64,000 nt of DNA from Nocardia pseudobrasiliensis NBRC 108224 (GTDB lineage: Bacteria; Actinomycetota; Actinomycetes; Mycobacteriales; Mycobacteriaceae): contig NZ_BDBS01000060.1 in assembly GCF_001613105.1 (NCBI RefSeq), positions 1 through 64,000 on the forward strand. The letters run 5' to 3'. Position 1 is the stretch's first letter; each line of letters opens with the position of its first letter. The notes beneath the pieces were generated by a model. That model was not told the DNA's origin. It ran no database searches and saw nothing but the letters and a program-made list of their open reading frames with translations. The position numbers and the translations under genes are program-made. Below are positions 52,638-61,416 of the stretch, piece by piece.

Positions 52638-53656
52638 TCTCCAGCCGACCCCAGCCGCGGAGCCTCGATCCCCCGCGGCTCATCGGCTTTATCCAGCTCT
52701 CGCCCTTCCCCGCTCACCCCATCCACCCCTTCCCCGGCCGAAACTCCACCCACCTCTTCTTTCGCCGGGACTCCACCTACCTCTTCCCTCGCCGAAACTC
52801 CACTAACCTCTTCCCTCGCCGAAACTCCACCCACCCCTTCCCCCGCCGAAACTCCCCCCACCCCTTCCCCCGCCGAGGGCGCTTTTCCCTCGGCGGGGGT
52901 CGCCCGCTCCAAAAACCGCAACAACTCCACCGGAAACGGCAGCACCAACGTCGAATTCTTTTCCGCCGCAACCTCTACCACCGTCTGCAGCAGGCGCAAT
53001 TCCAGTGCCGCGGGAGCCTGGGACATGGTTGAGCCCGCCTCGGCGAGCATGTGGGCGGCCTGTAGTTCGCCCTGGGCGGTGATGACGCGGGCGCGGCGCT
53101 CGCGTTCGGCCTCGGCCTGGCGGGACATGGAGCGCTTCAGCGATTCCGGCAGCGCCACATCCTTGATCTCCACGCGGTCGATATGGATGCCCCAGGCCAG
53201 CGCGGGGCTGTCGATCATGAGCTCGAGGCCCTTGTTCAACTGCTCGCGGTTGGACAGCAGATCATCCAGTTCGCTCTTGCCGATGATCGAGCGCAGCGAG
53301 GTCTGCGCCACCTGGGCCACCGCGAAAAGATAGTCCTGCACCTCGATCACCGCCTGGATCGGATCGACGACCCGGAAGTACACCACCGCGTCGACCCGCA
53401 CCGTGACGTTGTCGCGGGTGATGCCCTCCTGCGCGGGCACCGGCATGGTGACGATCCGCATCGGCACCTTGCGCATCCGATCCACGAACGGAATCAGCAG
53501 TCGCAGACCGGGTTCACGCACCCCGCGCACCCGCCCGAACCGGAACACCAGCCCACGCTCGAACTGCTCGACCACCCGCAACCCGGTGCCGACGGCGACC
53601 CCGCCCAGCACCACCCCCACACCGACGAGACTGCTCACGATCGTCACCAGGTCCAT
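52601..53656 (-). CDS. Slipin-type SPFH/band-7 membrane protein with repeat tail
   Basis: The 351-residue protein has an N-terminal membrane hairpin (VTIVSSLVGVGVVLGGVAVG) and a band-7 domain: ERGLVFRFGRVRGVREPGLR, VRVDAVVYFRVVDPIQAVIE, and QTSLRSIIGKSELDDLLSNR. A coiled-coil (AEAERERRARVITAQGELQA) follows. The last 100 residues are low complexity, with tandem nine-residue repeats (GVSAREEVG type). Slipins form membrane scaffolds and often pair with an NfeD protease partner, which is absent here. ATG 53656 is the start. Confidence 0.87.
   Translation of the reverse strand: MDLVTIVSSLVGVGVVLGGVAVGTGLRVVEQFERGLVFRFGRVRGVREPGLRLLIPFVDRMRKVPMRIVTMPVPAQEGITRDNVTVRVDAVVYFRVVDPIQAVIEVQDYLFAVAQVAQTSLRSIIGKSELDDLLSNREQLNKGLELMIDSPALAWGIHIDRVEIKDVALPESLKRSMSRQAEAERERRARVITAQGELQAAHMLAEAGSTMSQAPAALELRLLQTVVEVAAEKNSTLVLPFPVELLRFLERATPAEGKAPSAGEGVGGVSAGEGVGGVSAREEVSGVSAREEVGGVPAKEEVGGVSAGEGVDGVSGEGRELDKADEPRGIEAPRLGSAGDQRAGEPVVGRD
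52711..52880 (-). repeat. 27-bp tandem repeat, about six copies, in the slipin gene
   Basis: Units of 27 bases (for example GCCGAAACTCCACCC followed by ACCTCTTCCCTC) encode nine-residue repeats of the form GVSAxExVG. Being in frame, copy number may change without breaking the gene. The last copies contribute to a 13-bp inverted repeat at about 52867-52899. Confidence 0.85.
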
Positions 53657-53739
53657 ACCGCACCCCCGTGCGAAACACCCGGCACACGGAACCACCGGGC
53701 CCTGTATCGATCATGGCACCCCGAAGGCGCGCGGGCGAG

Positions 53740-54849
53740 CTAGTTCGCCACGCTCGCGAATCCGGCCTGCTCGGGGGTGAGCAACTCGTCGGTGTCCAGT
53801 TCGGGCAGGATGAGAATCTTGACCTGTTCGGTCGCGCCGTCACTGGGCCGCAGCGCCTCGAAAGCCGTACGGGCCCCGGCCAATCCGGTATAGGCGGTCA
53901 CCATGAGCGCCGGATCGTAGCGGCCCTCGCGCAGATGTTCGTAGGCCCGCCACACCCCTTCGTAGCGGGTCTCGCCGTACACCGGCCCGCAGACGAATTT
54001 GAGCGTGAGGTTGTTGACGACCGCGGTCATCGACCGAATCGCCTCCGGCTCGGCATTGGCCCCCACAATGCTGATCACCGTATGCGGCGGCACCCGCGCG
54101 ATCAGATGCGACAGCAACCGCGCGCCCGACGCCTCGACAACGTAGAGCCGCCCACCGTCCCCGGCCAGTTCCTTCCACACCGCGACCGGATCGGTATAAC
54201 GCGGATCGACCGCGACATGCGCACCGTAGGCCAGTGCGATTTCGCGTCGCTTGGCCGACGGGTCCGACACCACGATCGGATTCGCCCCGCGCGCGGCCAG
54301 TTCCACCACCGCGCCGAGCCCGATCGGTCCCGCACCGGTCACCAGCGCGCCCTCACCCTGCGAAATCCCGGTCTGGCGAGCGCCGTTGGTTCCGGTGGCG
54401 ACGGGTTCGAGGGTCGCGGCCAGAATCGGATCGACACCCGCCTCCAGCGGCACATGCATACCCGCGCCGACGATGGTCTCGGTGCTCATACCGCCCGGAT
54501 AGTCGTTGGCATAGCCGACGCAGCGCACCACACCGGCGGCGTCGGCGACCCACGGCAGCACGAAAAGCCGCTGCCCGACGGAGTATTCGCTCACTCCGGG
54601 CCCCAATTCGGTGACCTCGGCGGTGAATTCGTGCCCGAACACCAGCGGGCGGGCCGAATCGAACAGGAAGGTCTCCTGTTTGGCCTCGCGATTGGAGGCG
54701 AGAAATTCCTCGGTGTGCGCCCATGCCGACAGATCCCCGCCGCAGATGCCGTTGGCGATCGGGCGCACCCGCAACTGCCAGGCGCCCAGCTCGGGCAGTG
54801 GGAAATCGCCGACGGTGAATTCACCCTCGTGGTAGATCGAGGCGCGCAT
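53740..54849 (-). CDS. Zinc-type alcohol dehydrogenase (MDR)
   Basis: The 369-residue protein has the MDR architecture: the catalytic zinc Cys in NGICGGDLSAWAHT, FGHEFTAEVTELGPGVSEYS, the nucleotide loop ALVTGAGPIGLGAVVELAAR and the Asp in PIVVSDPSAKRREIALAYGA (NAD preference). The structural zinc cysteines usually found in the lobe are not evident, so it may be the one-zinc type. AAAGGA six bases before ATG 54849 is a good ribosome binding site. It is 18 bases after a TetR gene in the same operon; the substrate is unknown. Confidence 0.85.
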   Translation of the reverse strand: MRASIYHEGEFTVGDFPLPELGAWQLRVRPIANGICGGDLSAWAHTEEFLASNREAKQETFLFDSARPLVFGHEFTAEVTELGPGVSEYSVGQRLFVLPWVADAAGVVRCVGYANDYPGGMSTETIVGAGMHVPLEAGVDPILAATLEPVATGTNGARQTGISQGEGALVTGAGPIGLGAVVELAARGANPIVVSDPSAKRREIALAYGAHVAVDPRYTDPVAVWKELAGDGGRLYVVEASGARLLSHLIARVPPHTVISIVGANAEPEAIRSMTAVVNNLTLKFVCGPVYGETRYEGVWRAYEHLREGRYDPALMVTAYTGLAGARTAFEALRPSDGATEQVKILILPELDTDELLTPEQAGFASVAN

Positions 54850-54867
54850 GAGATGTCCTTTCCGCCT

Positions 54868-55467
54868 TCACGATCGATCACTCAGCGCGGGTGCGAGCAG
54901 ATGGCACAGGGTGTCGGCGAGCAGATCCAGCGGATCGTCGGTATCCGACGGCCAGCCGGTGGCGATCCAGGCCGCGAAGAACGACTCGATCAGCAATGCG
55001 ATCAGCAGCGCCCGCTGCCGGGCCTGCGCCGGGGTGACCGCCCGCCACCGATCGGGATCGCCGACCAGCAGATCGACATACCGCTCCCGCGCCGCGATCG
55101 TGCCCTCGGTCGAGGCCGGCGGCCCGGCCATGGTGAGCACCCGGATCGAGGCCGCCTGCTCGCGCCAGCGCGCCTCGACCACATCGAGCCAGTCCCGCAC
55201 CGCCGCGCGGGTCCACACCGACCGGCCCGCCAGATCGGCGTACACCTCGTCGCCGAGCGCGTAGAGCCGATCGGCCAGACCCAGCACGATCTCGGTCTTG
55301 CCGGAGAAGTGCGCGTACACGGTCACCCGCGATACCGCCGCGGCCCGGGCGATGTCGTCCATCGTCGCCTCGAGCGACGATTTCTCGGCGAACACCTCGA
55401 CGGCCGCGTCCAGCAGCCGATCCCGGGTCAGCAGCTTCTGCTCCGCCCGCACGCTGAGCCGTGCCAC
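54868..55467 (-). CDS. TetR-family regulator
   Basis: The 199-residue protein has the DNA-binding domain RDRLLDAAVEVFAEKSSLEA, then TMDDIARAAAVSRVTVYAHF. A predicted ligand domain follows (VRDWLDVVEARWREQAASIR). GTG 55467 follows GAGGAGGAG closely. It precedes the alcohol dehydrogenase gene in the same direction, so it probably regulates its own operon. The upstream region contains GTTAAC and GCTAAC repeats (about 55498-55520) that could be an operator, but the symmetry is poor. Confidence 0.85.
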   Translation of the reverse strand: MARLSVRAEQKLLTRDRLLDAAVEVFAEKSSLEATMDDIARAAAVSRVTVYAHFSGKTEIVLGLADRLYALGDEVYADLAGRSVWTRAAVRDWLDVVEARWREQAASIRVLTMAGPPASTEGTIAARERYVDLLVGDPDRWRAVTPAQARQRALLIALLIESFFAAWIATGWPSDTDDPLDLLADTLCHLLAPALSDRS

Positions 55468-55568
55468 ACTCCTCCTCGCTGAGCAAATCGAAAACTGAGT
55501 TAACAAAATGTAAGGCTAACAGCCATTGTGTCAGCTCAACGAGCGTGTCCCGCTGATCGGACGGTTGA

Positions 55569-56372
55569 TCATCCCCACGTCAGCGGATCGAGGTCGAGAT
55601 AGAAGCGCAGTCGTTCGGCGTCGAGGTCGATGCCGTAGACGCGGGCGAACGCCTCGTCCGCCGCGCGGGCCCGCTGCTCGTCGGGCCAGGTCTCGCGGGA
55701 GTTGGCGAGCAGCAGGGCGAAGTCGGTGTAAGGGTCGGCTCGGCCCAGGCGGCCCAGATCGATGAATCCCGTCACCTCGAGGGTCCGCGGGTCCAGGACG
55801 ATATTGGGCAGGCACAGATCCCCGTGGCACACAACGGCTTCCGCGTCCTCGCGCGGTAACCATCGATCCACCTGCGATACGACCCGCTCGAGCAGCGCCT
55901 CGGGCACGAGCCGCCGATGCTCGTCGGACAGGAAGTCCGGATCGACGGCGTTGCGCCCCACGACATCTCGCGCGCGGCCGACCATCTCCGCCAGCCCGCG
56001 CCCGAACGGGCAGTCCCGCACCGGCAGCGCGTGCAGCCGCCGCACCGCGCGCCCGATCGACTCCCACGCCGTCCCGAGTTCCTCGGCCGACACCAGATTC
56101 GCGGGCATGCCCTCGACCGCGCTGGTGATCAGGCAGGCTCCCGCGTCATTATCGATCCAGTCCAGCATCGCCGGTCCGGGAATGCCCTGGGAGGCCAGCC
56201 ACTCCACCCGATCGCGCTCGTCCTCGAGTTCCCCGGCCCGGTCGGGACGCACGCATTTCGCATACCGCGCGCCGTCCGGGGATCGGAACACCGCGGCCCC
56301 GGACTCCCCGTCCCCCACGACCTCCCATCCGTCCCGCGCCAACAACCGCCCTACCCAATCGAATTCGGACAC
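55569..56372 (-). CDS. Aminoglycoside phosphotransferase, APH(3'')-like
   Basis: The 267-residue protein follows APH(3'')-Ib (StrA) along its length. The kinase catalytic loop is AVVCHGDLCLPNIVLDPRTL (Asp base and Asn), then TGFIDLGRLGRADPYTDFAL (magnesium Asp). Earlier are GDGESGAAVFRSPDG, GRARDVVGRNAVDPDFLSDE and the ending FYLDLDPLTWG, which matches the end of that family. It would phosphorylate streptomycin. GTG 56372 is chosen because a TAGCAT box lies seven bases before it; GTG 56390 is longer. A chromosomal housekeeping kinase of related specificity is possible. Confidence 0.87.
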   Translation of the reverse strand: MSEFDWVGRLLARDGWEVVGDGESGAAVFRSPDGARYAKCVRPDRAGELEDERDRVEWLASQGIPGPAMLDWIDNDAGACLITSAVEGMPANLVSAEELGTAWESIGRAVRRLHALPVRDCPFGRGLAEMVGRARDVVGRNAVDPDFLSDEHRRLVPEALLERVVSQVDRWLPREDAEAVVCHGDLCLPNIVLDPRTLEVTGFIDLGRLGRADPYTDFALLLANSRETWPDEQRARAADEAFARVYGIDLDAERLRFYLDLDPLTWG

Positions 56373-56379
56373 GATCGCG

Positions 56380-56385
56380 ATGCTA
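56380..56385 (-). promoter_or_regulatory. -10 box (TAGCAT) of the aminoglycoside phosphotransferase gene
   Basis: On the minus strand TAGCAT ends seven bases before GTG 56372. The longer open frame from 56390 would include this box. Confidence 0.55.
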
Positions 56386-56440
56386 GCCACGCCGCGGGGA
56401 AAGCGTTCGGGGGCGAGGGTTTTCCGGCAGGATGCCAGGT

Positions 56441-56866
56441 ATGAGCGGAGACGACTGGAATACCAAGATCATCGACGAGTTCCGGGCGAACGAGGGCCGC
56501 GTCGGCGGGATGTTCGAGGGCGCGCCGATGCTGCTGATCCATCACATCGGTCGCAAGAGCGGCCGGGAATCGGTGAGCCCCACCATGTATCTGCCCGACG
56601 ACCAGGACCCCGACCTGATCTACGTCTTCGCCTCCAAGGGAGGCGCCCCGACCAATCCCGGTTGGTACTACAACCTCACCTCGGCCGGCGCCGCGGACGT
56701 GGAACGCGGCACCGAGACCTACCACGTCTCCGTCCAGGAGGTAACCGGCCCCGACCGCGACCGCCTCTACGCCGAACAGGTCAGCCGCTACCCAACTTTC
56801 GGCGAGTACGAGAAGAAAACCGCGGGCATCCGCACCATTCCGGTGCTGGCGCTGCGTCGGGCGTAG
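56441..56866 (+). CDS. Deazaflavin (F420)-dependent nitroreductase-like protein
   Basis: The 141-residue protein is a split-barrel protein of the Ddn/DUF385 family: GMFEGAPMLLIHHIGRKSGR, FASKGGAPTNPGWYYNLTSA and YAEQVSRYPTFGEYEKKTAG are family motifs. Members use reduced F420 to reduce nitro compounds or quinones; M. tuberculosis Ddn activates pretomanid. ATG 56441 is taken, with AGGA eight bases upstream; ATG 56432 is possible. It is divergent from the phosphotransferase gene. Confidence 0.88.
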   Translation: MSGDDWNTKIIDEFRANEGRVGGMFEGAPMLLIHHIGRKSGRESVSPTMYLPDDQDPDLIYVFASKGGAPTNPGWYYNLTSAGAADVERGTETYHVSVQEVTGPDRDRLYAEQVSRYPTFGEYEKKTAGIRTIPVLALRRA

Positions 56867-56898
56867 CAGGACCGAGGTGCCGTTGGCCACGGGCTCCC

Positions 56899-56965
56899 GT
56901 GCCCAGCGGCCCATAGTCCCGCGCGCAGCAGCCACAGTTCCCACGCGCAGCAGCCCACAGTTCCC
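56899..56965. repeat. Short tandem repeats downstream of rnpB
   Basis: CGCGCAGCAGCC(C)ACAGTTCCC occurs at 56922-56942 and 56944-56965, with a weaker first copy at about 56899-56920. It lies just after the 3' end of the RNase P RNA on its strand. Confidence 0.7.
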
Positions 56966-56974
56966 GAAGTATGA

Positions 56975-57385
<411 letters not shown>

Positions 57386-57392
57386 GAGGATG

Positions 57393-57398
57393 ATTATG
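57393..57398 (-). promoter_or_regulatory. -10 box (CATAAT) of rnpB
   Basis: On the minus strand CATAAT ends about seven bases before the predicted RNA 5' end. Confidence 0.65.
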
Positions 57399-57516
57399 CC
57401 CCACGCCGACGAGGGTCCCGCATTCGGTCTGTTTTGCCGGAATCTGTCCGGATCGCGGGCGCGACCCGGGGATCCAGGTCAGCGGCGCAAGCGACGAACC
57501 AGTACGGTAATTCGCC

Positions 57517-58404
57517 ATGGAGCGTGTCGAGGTGGGGTTCCCGTCGGGAAGCGATCAATGTGCTGCATGGCTTTATCTCCCGGACGGTCCGCCCAAGCCG
57601 CGACCGCTGGTGATCATGGGCCACGGGCTGGGCGCCAATCGCGAGATGGGGCTGGACAGGTACGCGCGTCGCTTCGCCGCCGCGGGAATGGGCGTGCTGG
57701 CCTTCGACTATCGCGGTTTCGGGGCCAGTGGCGGCACGCCCCGGCAGATGATCAATATCGCCCGCCAGCGTGACGACTGGCGCGCGGCCATCGCCTTCGC
57801 CCGCACCCTCAAGGGTTTCGACGCCACCCGAATCGCGCTGTGGGGCAGTTCCTTCGGCGGCGGGCACGTATTGTCCATCGCGCACGAGGACGATTACCTC
57901 GCCGCGGTCGTCGCCCAGTGCCCGTTCACCAGCGGCCGCGCCTCGACGCTGGCCAAGGGCCCGATCAGCATCATGAAGACCGGCACCCTCGCGGTGACCG
58001 ATCTGCTCGTCGGCCCGCTCCGGCGCAAGCCGATCGGCGCGCGCCTGGCCGGACGCAAGGGTTCGGCCGCGCTGATGAGCGCCTCGGACGTGCCGGAAGG
58101 TTACGGCCGCCTCGCCGAGGAGAGCGAGAACTACCAGCCCAAGGTCGCCGCCCGATTCGGCCTGTCGGTCATGTTCGATTCCCCCTGGCGACGCACCAAG
58201 GCCATCAAGGTGCCGGTCCTGTACCAGGTATGCGACACCGATTCGGTCACCCCCATCGGCCCAACCCTCAAGGCCGCCGAACGCACCAAACACGCCCTGA
58301 TCAAGCGCTATCCGATCGGCCATTTCGACATCTACTTCGACGACTGGTTCGAAAAAGCCGTCTACGACCAAATGGAGTTCCTCGTCTCGGTCCTGCGCCC
58401 CTGA
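57517..58404 (+). CDS. Alpha/beta hydrolase, FrsA/DUF1749-like
   Basis: The 295-residue protein has the oxyanion loop VIMGHGLGANREMGLDRYAR, VLAFDYRGFGASGG, nucleophile IALWGSSFGGGHVLSIAH, acid in LYQVCDTDSVTPIG and His in RYPIGHFDIYFDD. It is a cytoplasmic serine hydrolase of unknown substrate. ATG 57517 lies eight bases after TACGGT (57503-57508), a possible leaderless promoter. It is divergent from rnpB. A repeat-rich gap of 429 bases follows. Confidence 0.87.
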   Translation: MERVEVGFPSGSDQCAAWLYLPDGPPKPRPLVIMGHGLGANREMGLDRYARRFAAAGMGVLAFDYRGFGASGGTPRQMINIARQRDDWRAAIAFARTLKGFDATRIALWGSSFGGGHVLSIAHEDDYLAAVVAQCPFTSGRASTLAKGPISIMKTGTLAVTDLLVGPLRRKPIGARLAGRKGSAALMSASDVPEGYGRLAEESENYQPKVAARFGLSVMFDSPWRRTKAIKVPVLYQVCDTDSVTPIGPTLKAAERTKHALIKRYPIGHFDIYFDDWFEKAVYDQMEFLVSVLRP

Positions 58405-58495
58405 ACCACTCGCGCCGCGGCCCACGACCGGCCCCGCGCCGCGCAGCGATCACCAGCCCCCTTCACCAATTGCCTAACGGCCTCACTGACTGGCC

Positions 58496-58630
58496 CGCGC
58501 CTCGTCGATGCCCCGCGCCTCGTCGATGACCCCCGCGCCTCGTCGATGCCCCGCGCCTCGTCGATGACCCCCCGCGCCTCGTCGATGACCCCCCGCCCCC
58601 TCGATCGCCCCACGCCCCGTCGATCGCCCA
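58496..58630. repeat. Tandem repeat of CGCGCCTCGTCGATG, 18-21-bp units
   Basis: Exact cores start at 58496, 58514, 58534, 58552 and 58573, with variable C-rich spacers. Two degenerate copies follow. Confidence 0.85.
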
Positions 58631-58708
58631 CGCCCACTGACTGGCCCGCACCTCTCACCGACTGACCCGCGCCGCCTCTCACTGACCGACCCCGCCGCGC
58701 TCAGCTCG

Positions 58709-58805
58709 CTCGCCCCGCCGCCTTAATATGCTCGCCCCGCCGCCTTAATTTGTTCGCCCCGCCGCCTAATTTGCTCGCCCTGCCCCCCTTAATTTGCTTG
58801 CCCCG
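58709..58805. repeat. Tandem repeat of CTCGCCCCGCCGCCTTAATT, about 22-bp units
   Basis: Four imperfect copies begin at 58709, 58731, 58752 and 58774, each with a TTAAT core. They lie just before the acetyltransferase gene. Confidence 0.8.
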
Positions 58806-58833
58806 CGCGCAGCGTCGGGGCAGCATCGGCGGG

Positions 58834-59310
58834 GTGCGGGTGCGGCGACTGGGTGCGGACGAATGGCGGACGGCTCGTGATGTGCGGCTCGGGGCGTTGG
58901 AGACATCGCCGCCGGGGACCTTCGCACAAACCTTCGCCGAGGCGTCCACATGGGATGAAGCCCGCTGGCGCCAGTGGTATTCGACGCGCCGGGCGTTCTT
59001 CGTCGTGGAATCGGAGGCGGAGGCCGTGGGCTGCGCCGGACTGCTGTTCGAGCAGGGCGGCCCGGTACTGGTCTCGGTCTGGATCTCCCCCGCCTCGCGC
59101 GGCACCGGGGCCGCGGACCTACTCCTGAAGACGATCGCGGAATGGGTCCGCGAGCACGAGCACCGCACACTTCGCCTGTGGGTCATGGAAGGCAATACCC
59201 CGGCCGAAAAGCTCTACCGCAGACAGGGTTTCGTCCCCACCGGCCGCCGCCAGCCGTCGGCCGTACACAGTCCGAACTTCGAGAACGAGATGTCGCTCGA
59301 CCTGAGCTGA
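58834..59310 (+). CDS. GNAT N-acetyltransferase
   Basis: The 158-residue protein has GNAT motifs: VRRLGADEWRTARDVRLGAL at the start, PVLVSVWISPASRGTGAADL (acetyl-CoA loop) and NTPAEKLYRRQGFVPTGRR. The target is unknown. GTG 58834 is chosen; a CAGCAT element lies seven bases before it. Only four bases separate its stop from that of the convergent RNase H/phosphatase gene. Confidence 0.85.
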   Translation: MRVRRLGADEWRTARDVRLGALETSPPGTFAQTFAEASTWDEARWRQWYSTRRAFFVVESEAEAVGCAGLLFEQGGPVLVSVWISPASRGTGAADLLLKTIAEWVREHEHRTLRLWVMEGNTPAEKLYRRQGFVPTGRRQPSAVHSPNFENEMSLDLS

Positions 59311-59314
59311 CCTA

Positions 59315-60493
59315 TCAGAGATACGAGGTGTCGTTCACCAACCGCACCGACGAGCCACCGTCGGGATAGAACTCGGCGATCGACAGCGACGCCAGATCCA
59401 GATGCAACCGGTACAGCAGGCTCGGGCCGACGCCCAGGGCGAGTTGCAGCAGCGTCTTGATCGGGGTCACATGGCTCACCACCACGATGTTCTGCCCCGG
59501 ATACAACCCGACCAGATCCCGGCGGACGCCCTCGATGCGTTCGCGCACCTGGTCGAAACTCTCGCCGCCCGGCGCGGGCAGCGACGAATCGCTCAGCCAC
59601 CGGGCGTGCAACTCCGGATCCTGTTGGGCCGCTTCGGAGAACGTCAGCCCCTCCCACGCTCCGAAGTCGGTCTCGATGAGGCCGTTGAGAACTCGGACCG
59701 GAACGTCGAGCGCCTGGGCAACGGCCTCGGCGGTCTCCTGCGCCCGACCCAGGGGTGAGCTCACCACCGCGGCGATACCGCCCTTGGCGGCAAGGTATTT
59801 CGCGGCCCGGGCGGCCTGTTCACGCCCGAGGGCGGTCAGCGGCGGATTCCCCCGACCCGAATACCGGCGATGGACCGAGAGCTCGGTCTGACCGTGACGC
59901 AGCAGCAGCATGCGGGTGGGACGTCCCTGCGCGCCGGTCCAGCCCGGACTGGTTGTCGCCGAGGGGGTTTCGACGGCAACAGCACCGGCATCGGACATCG
60001 CATTCGGATGCGCGCTCTCGACCGCCGGTCCGCCGGCCACGGTTCGATCCCACGTCGAACTCGGCGCGGCCTCCCGCACCTCGTCGATCAGCTTGGCATC
60101 GTCCATCGCGTCGTTGGCGAGCCGGTCGGCATACGAGTTCTCCGCGCGCGGAACCCATTGGAACCGTACGCGATCGAATCCGGCGACCAGCCGCCGCGCG
60201 CGATCGGCGAGCGGAATCATGGCCTCGTGCTTGACCTTCCAGCGACCCGACATCTGCTCGACGACCAGCTTGGAATCCATGCGCACCTCGACCTCGTGCG
60301 CGCCCAGCTCCGCGGCGGCCTCCAAACCCGCTATGAGACCGCGATATTCGGCGACATTGTTGGTCGCGACGCCGAGGGCCTGCTTACGCTCGGCCAGCAC
60401 GTGCACATGTTCGGCGTCCCACACCACCGCGCCGTAACCGGCCGGGCCGGGATTGCCGCGCGAACCTCCGTCCGCCTCGACGACGACCAGCAT
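59315..60493 (-). CDS. Bifunctional RNase HI/acid phosphatase (Rv2228c-like)
   Basis: The 392-residue protein fuses two enzymes. The N-terminal RNase HI domain begins VVVEADGGSRGNPGPAGYGA (Asp), with NNVAEYRGLIAGLEAAAE (Glu) and VRMDSKLVVEQMSGRWKVKH (Asp). The C-terminal histidine-phosphatase domain has RMLLLRHGQTELSVHRRYSG (phospho-His) and VVVSHVTPIKTLLQL. It cuts RNA in RNA-DNA hybrids; the phosphatase part resembles CobC. The linker includes a Ser/Pro/Ala segment. ATG 60493 is taken because it matches the mycobacterial N-terminus; GTG 60502 overlaps the upstream stop. Gene order equals Rv2228c-Rv2229c. Confidence 0.95.
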   Translation of the reverse strand: MLVVVEADGGSRGNPGPAGYGAVVWDAEHVHVLAERKQALGVATNNVAEYRGLIAGLEAAAELGAHEVEVRMDSKLVVEQMSGRWKVKHEAMIPLADRARRLVAGFDRVRFQWVPRAENSYADRLANDAMDDAKLIDEVREAAPSSTWDRTVAGGPAVESAHPNAMSDAGAVAVETPSATTSPGWTGAQGRPTRMLLLRHGQTELSVHRRYSGRGNPPLTALGREQAARAAKYLAAKGGIAAVVSSPLGRAQETAEAVAQALDVPVRVLNGLIETDFGAWEGLTFSEAAQQDPELHARWLSDSSLPAPGGESFDQVRERIEGVRRDLVGLYPGQNIVVVSHVTPIKTLLQLALGVGPSLLYRLHLDLASLSIAEFYPDGGSSVRLVNDTSYL

Positions 60494-60498
60494 CGGCG

Positions 60499-61236
60499 TC
60501 ACAGCCCGGATTGCTTGGTGCGCACCATGATCGCGCCGCATTCGGGGCAGCGTACGACAACCTCGGGTGCGGTCTTGGCGATGCGGGCGATCTCGCCGCG
60601 GTCCAGTTCGATGCGACAGGCGCCGCAGCGGCGGGCCTGCAGCAGCGCCGCGCCGACGCCGTGTTCGGCGCGCTGGCGATCGTAGATCGCGAGCAGTTCG
60701 GCCGGGAAGGTGGTGATCAGGCCGTCGCGATCGCTCGCGCAGCGCTGCGCGGCGACACCGAGGTCGGCGAGCGCCTCGTCGCGGCGGCGCTGGGCATCGC
60801 CCAGATCCTCCTCGGCCTTGCTCAGGTTCGCGCCCGCGTGCTGATGGTCGGCGACGGCGGCCTCCCGGCGTTCCATCACCTCGAGCAGATCGTCCTCGAG
60901 GACCGAACGCCGCCGCTCCAGGCTGGTCAGCTCGTGCTGCAGTTCCGAGAGCTGTTTGGCGCCGACGCTGCCGTTGTCGAGCATGCCGCGGTCGCGCTGC
61001 TCACGCTTGCGCACGCCGTCGATCTCGGTCTCGAGCTTGCGGATGTCGCGGTCGAGGTCGTCGATCAGGATCTCGACCTTCACCGCCGCATCCTTGCGTG
61101 CGGTGCGCTCCTCCTCCAGCCGCTGCACCTCCTGCTGCTCGGGCAGCACCTTGCGGCGGTGCTCGATGCGCGTCAGTTCGGCGTCGACGCCGGCGAGGTC
61201 GAGCAGCTTGGCCTGGATGGGTGGTTCGACATTCAA
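60499..61236 (-). CDS. Coiled-coil zinc-ribbon protein (Rv2229c-like)
   Basis: The 245-residue protein is a long coiled coil (LPEQQEVQRLEEERTARKDA to AQRRRDEALADLGVAAQRCA) ending in a C4 zinc ribbon, CGACRIELDRGEIA then VRCPECGAIMVR. The family (PF02591-type) may act with nucleic acids. TTG 61236 is taken, giving MNVEPPIQAKLLDLAGVDAE; GGGAG lies 11 bases upstream. The coil and ribbon match Rv2229c. It is in an operon with the RNase H/phosphatase gene. Confidence 0.9.
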   Translation of the reverse strand: MNVEPPIQAKLLDLAGVDAELTRIEHRRKVLPEQQEVQRLEEERTARKDAAVKVEILIDDLDRDIRKLETEIDGVRKREQRDRGMLDNGSVGAKQLSELQHELTSLERRRSVLEDDLLEVMERREAAVADHQHAGANLSKAEEDLGDAQRRRDEALADLGVAAQRCASDRDGLITTFPAELLAIYDRQRAEHGVGAALLQARRCGACRIELDRGEIARIAKTAPEVVVRCPECGAIMVRTKQSGL

Positions 61237-61416
61237 CGCGGAACTTACTCCCTGGACGCATCGGACTCCTCGGACGCCCGGTCGGGCGCCCAGCACGGAC
61301 TATCAACCGTACCCCGCCCACGCCCGGTTACGTCCCAACCCCACCCCATCGGTTCCGGATCGCCGCGCCCATATTTCGGCGGCGACCGAAAGCATCTCCG
61401 TGGCAGGCTCATTGAC

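Larger units (their letters stand above)
58405..58833. other. Intergenic gap made of two repeat arrays
   Basis: No gene is visible in these 429 bases. Two distinct tandem arrays occupy most of it (58496-58630 and 58709-58805). Confidence 0.7.

Noticed and set aside
58496..58805. Possible CRISPR array.
   Set aside because: The units are 18-22 bases in direct tandem without unique spacers, and there are no cas genes.
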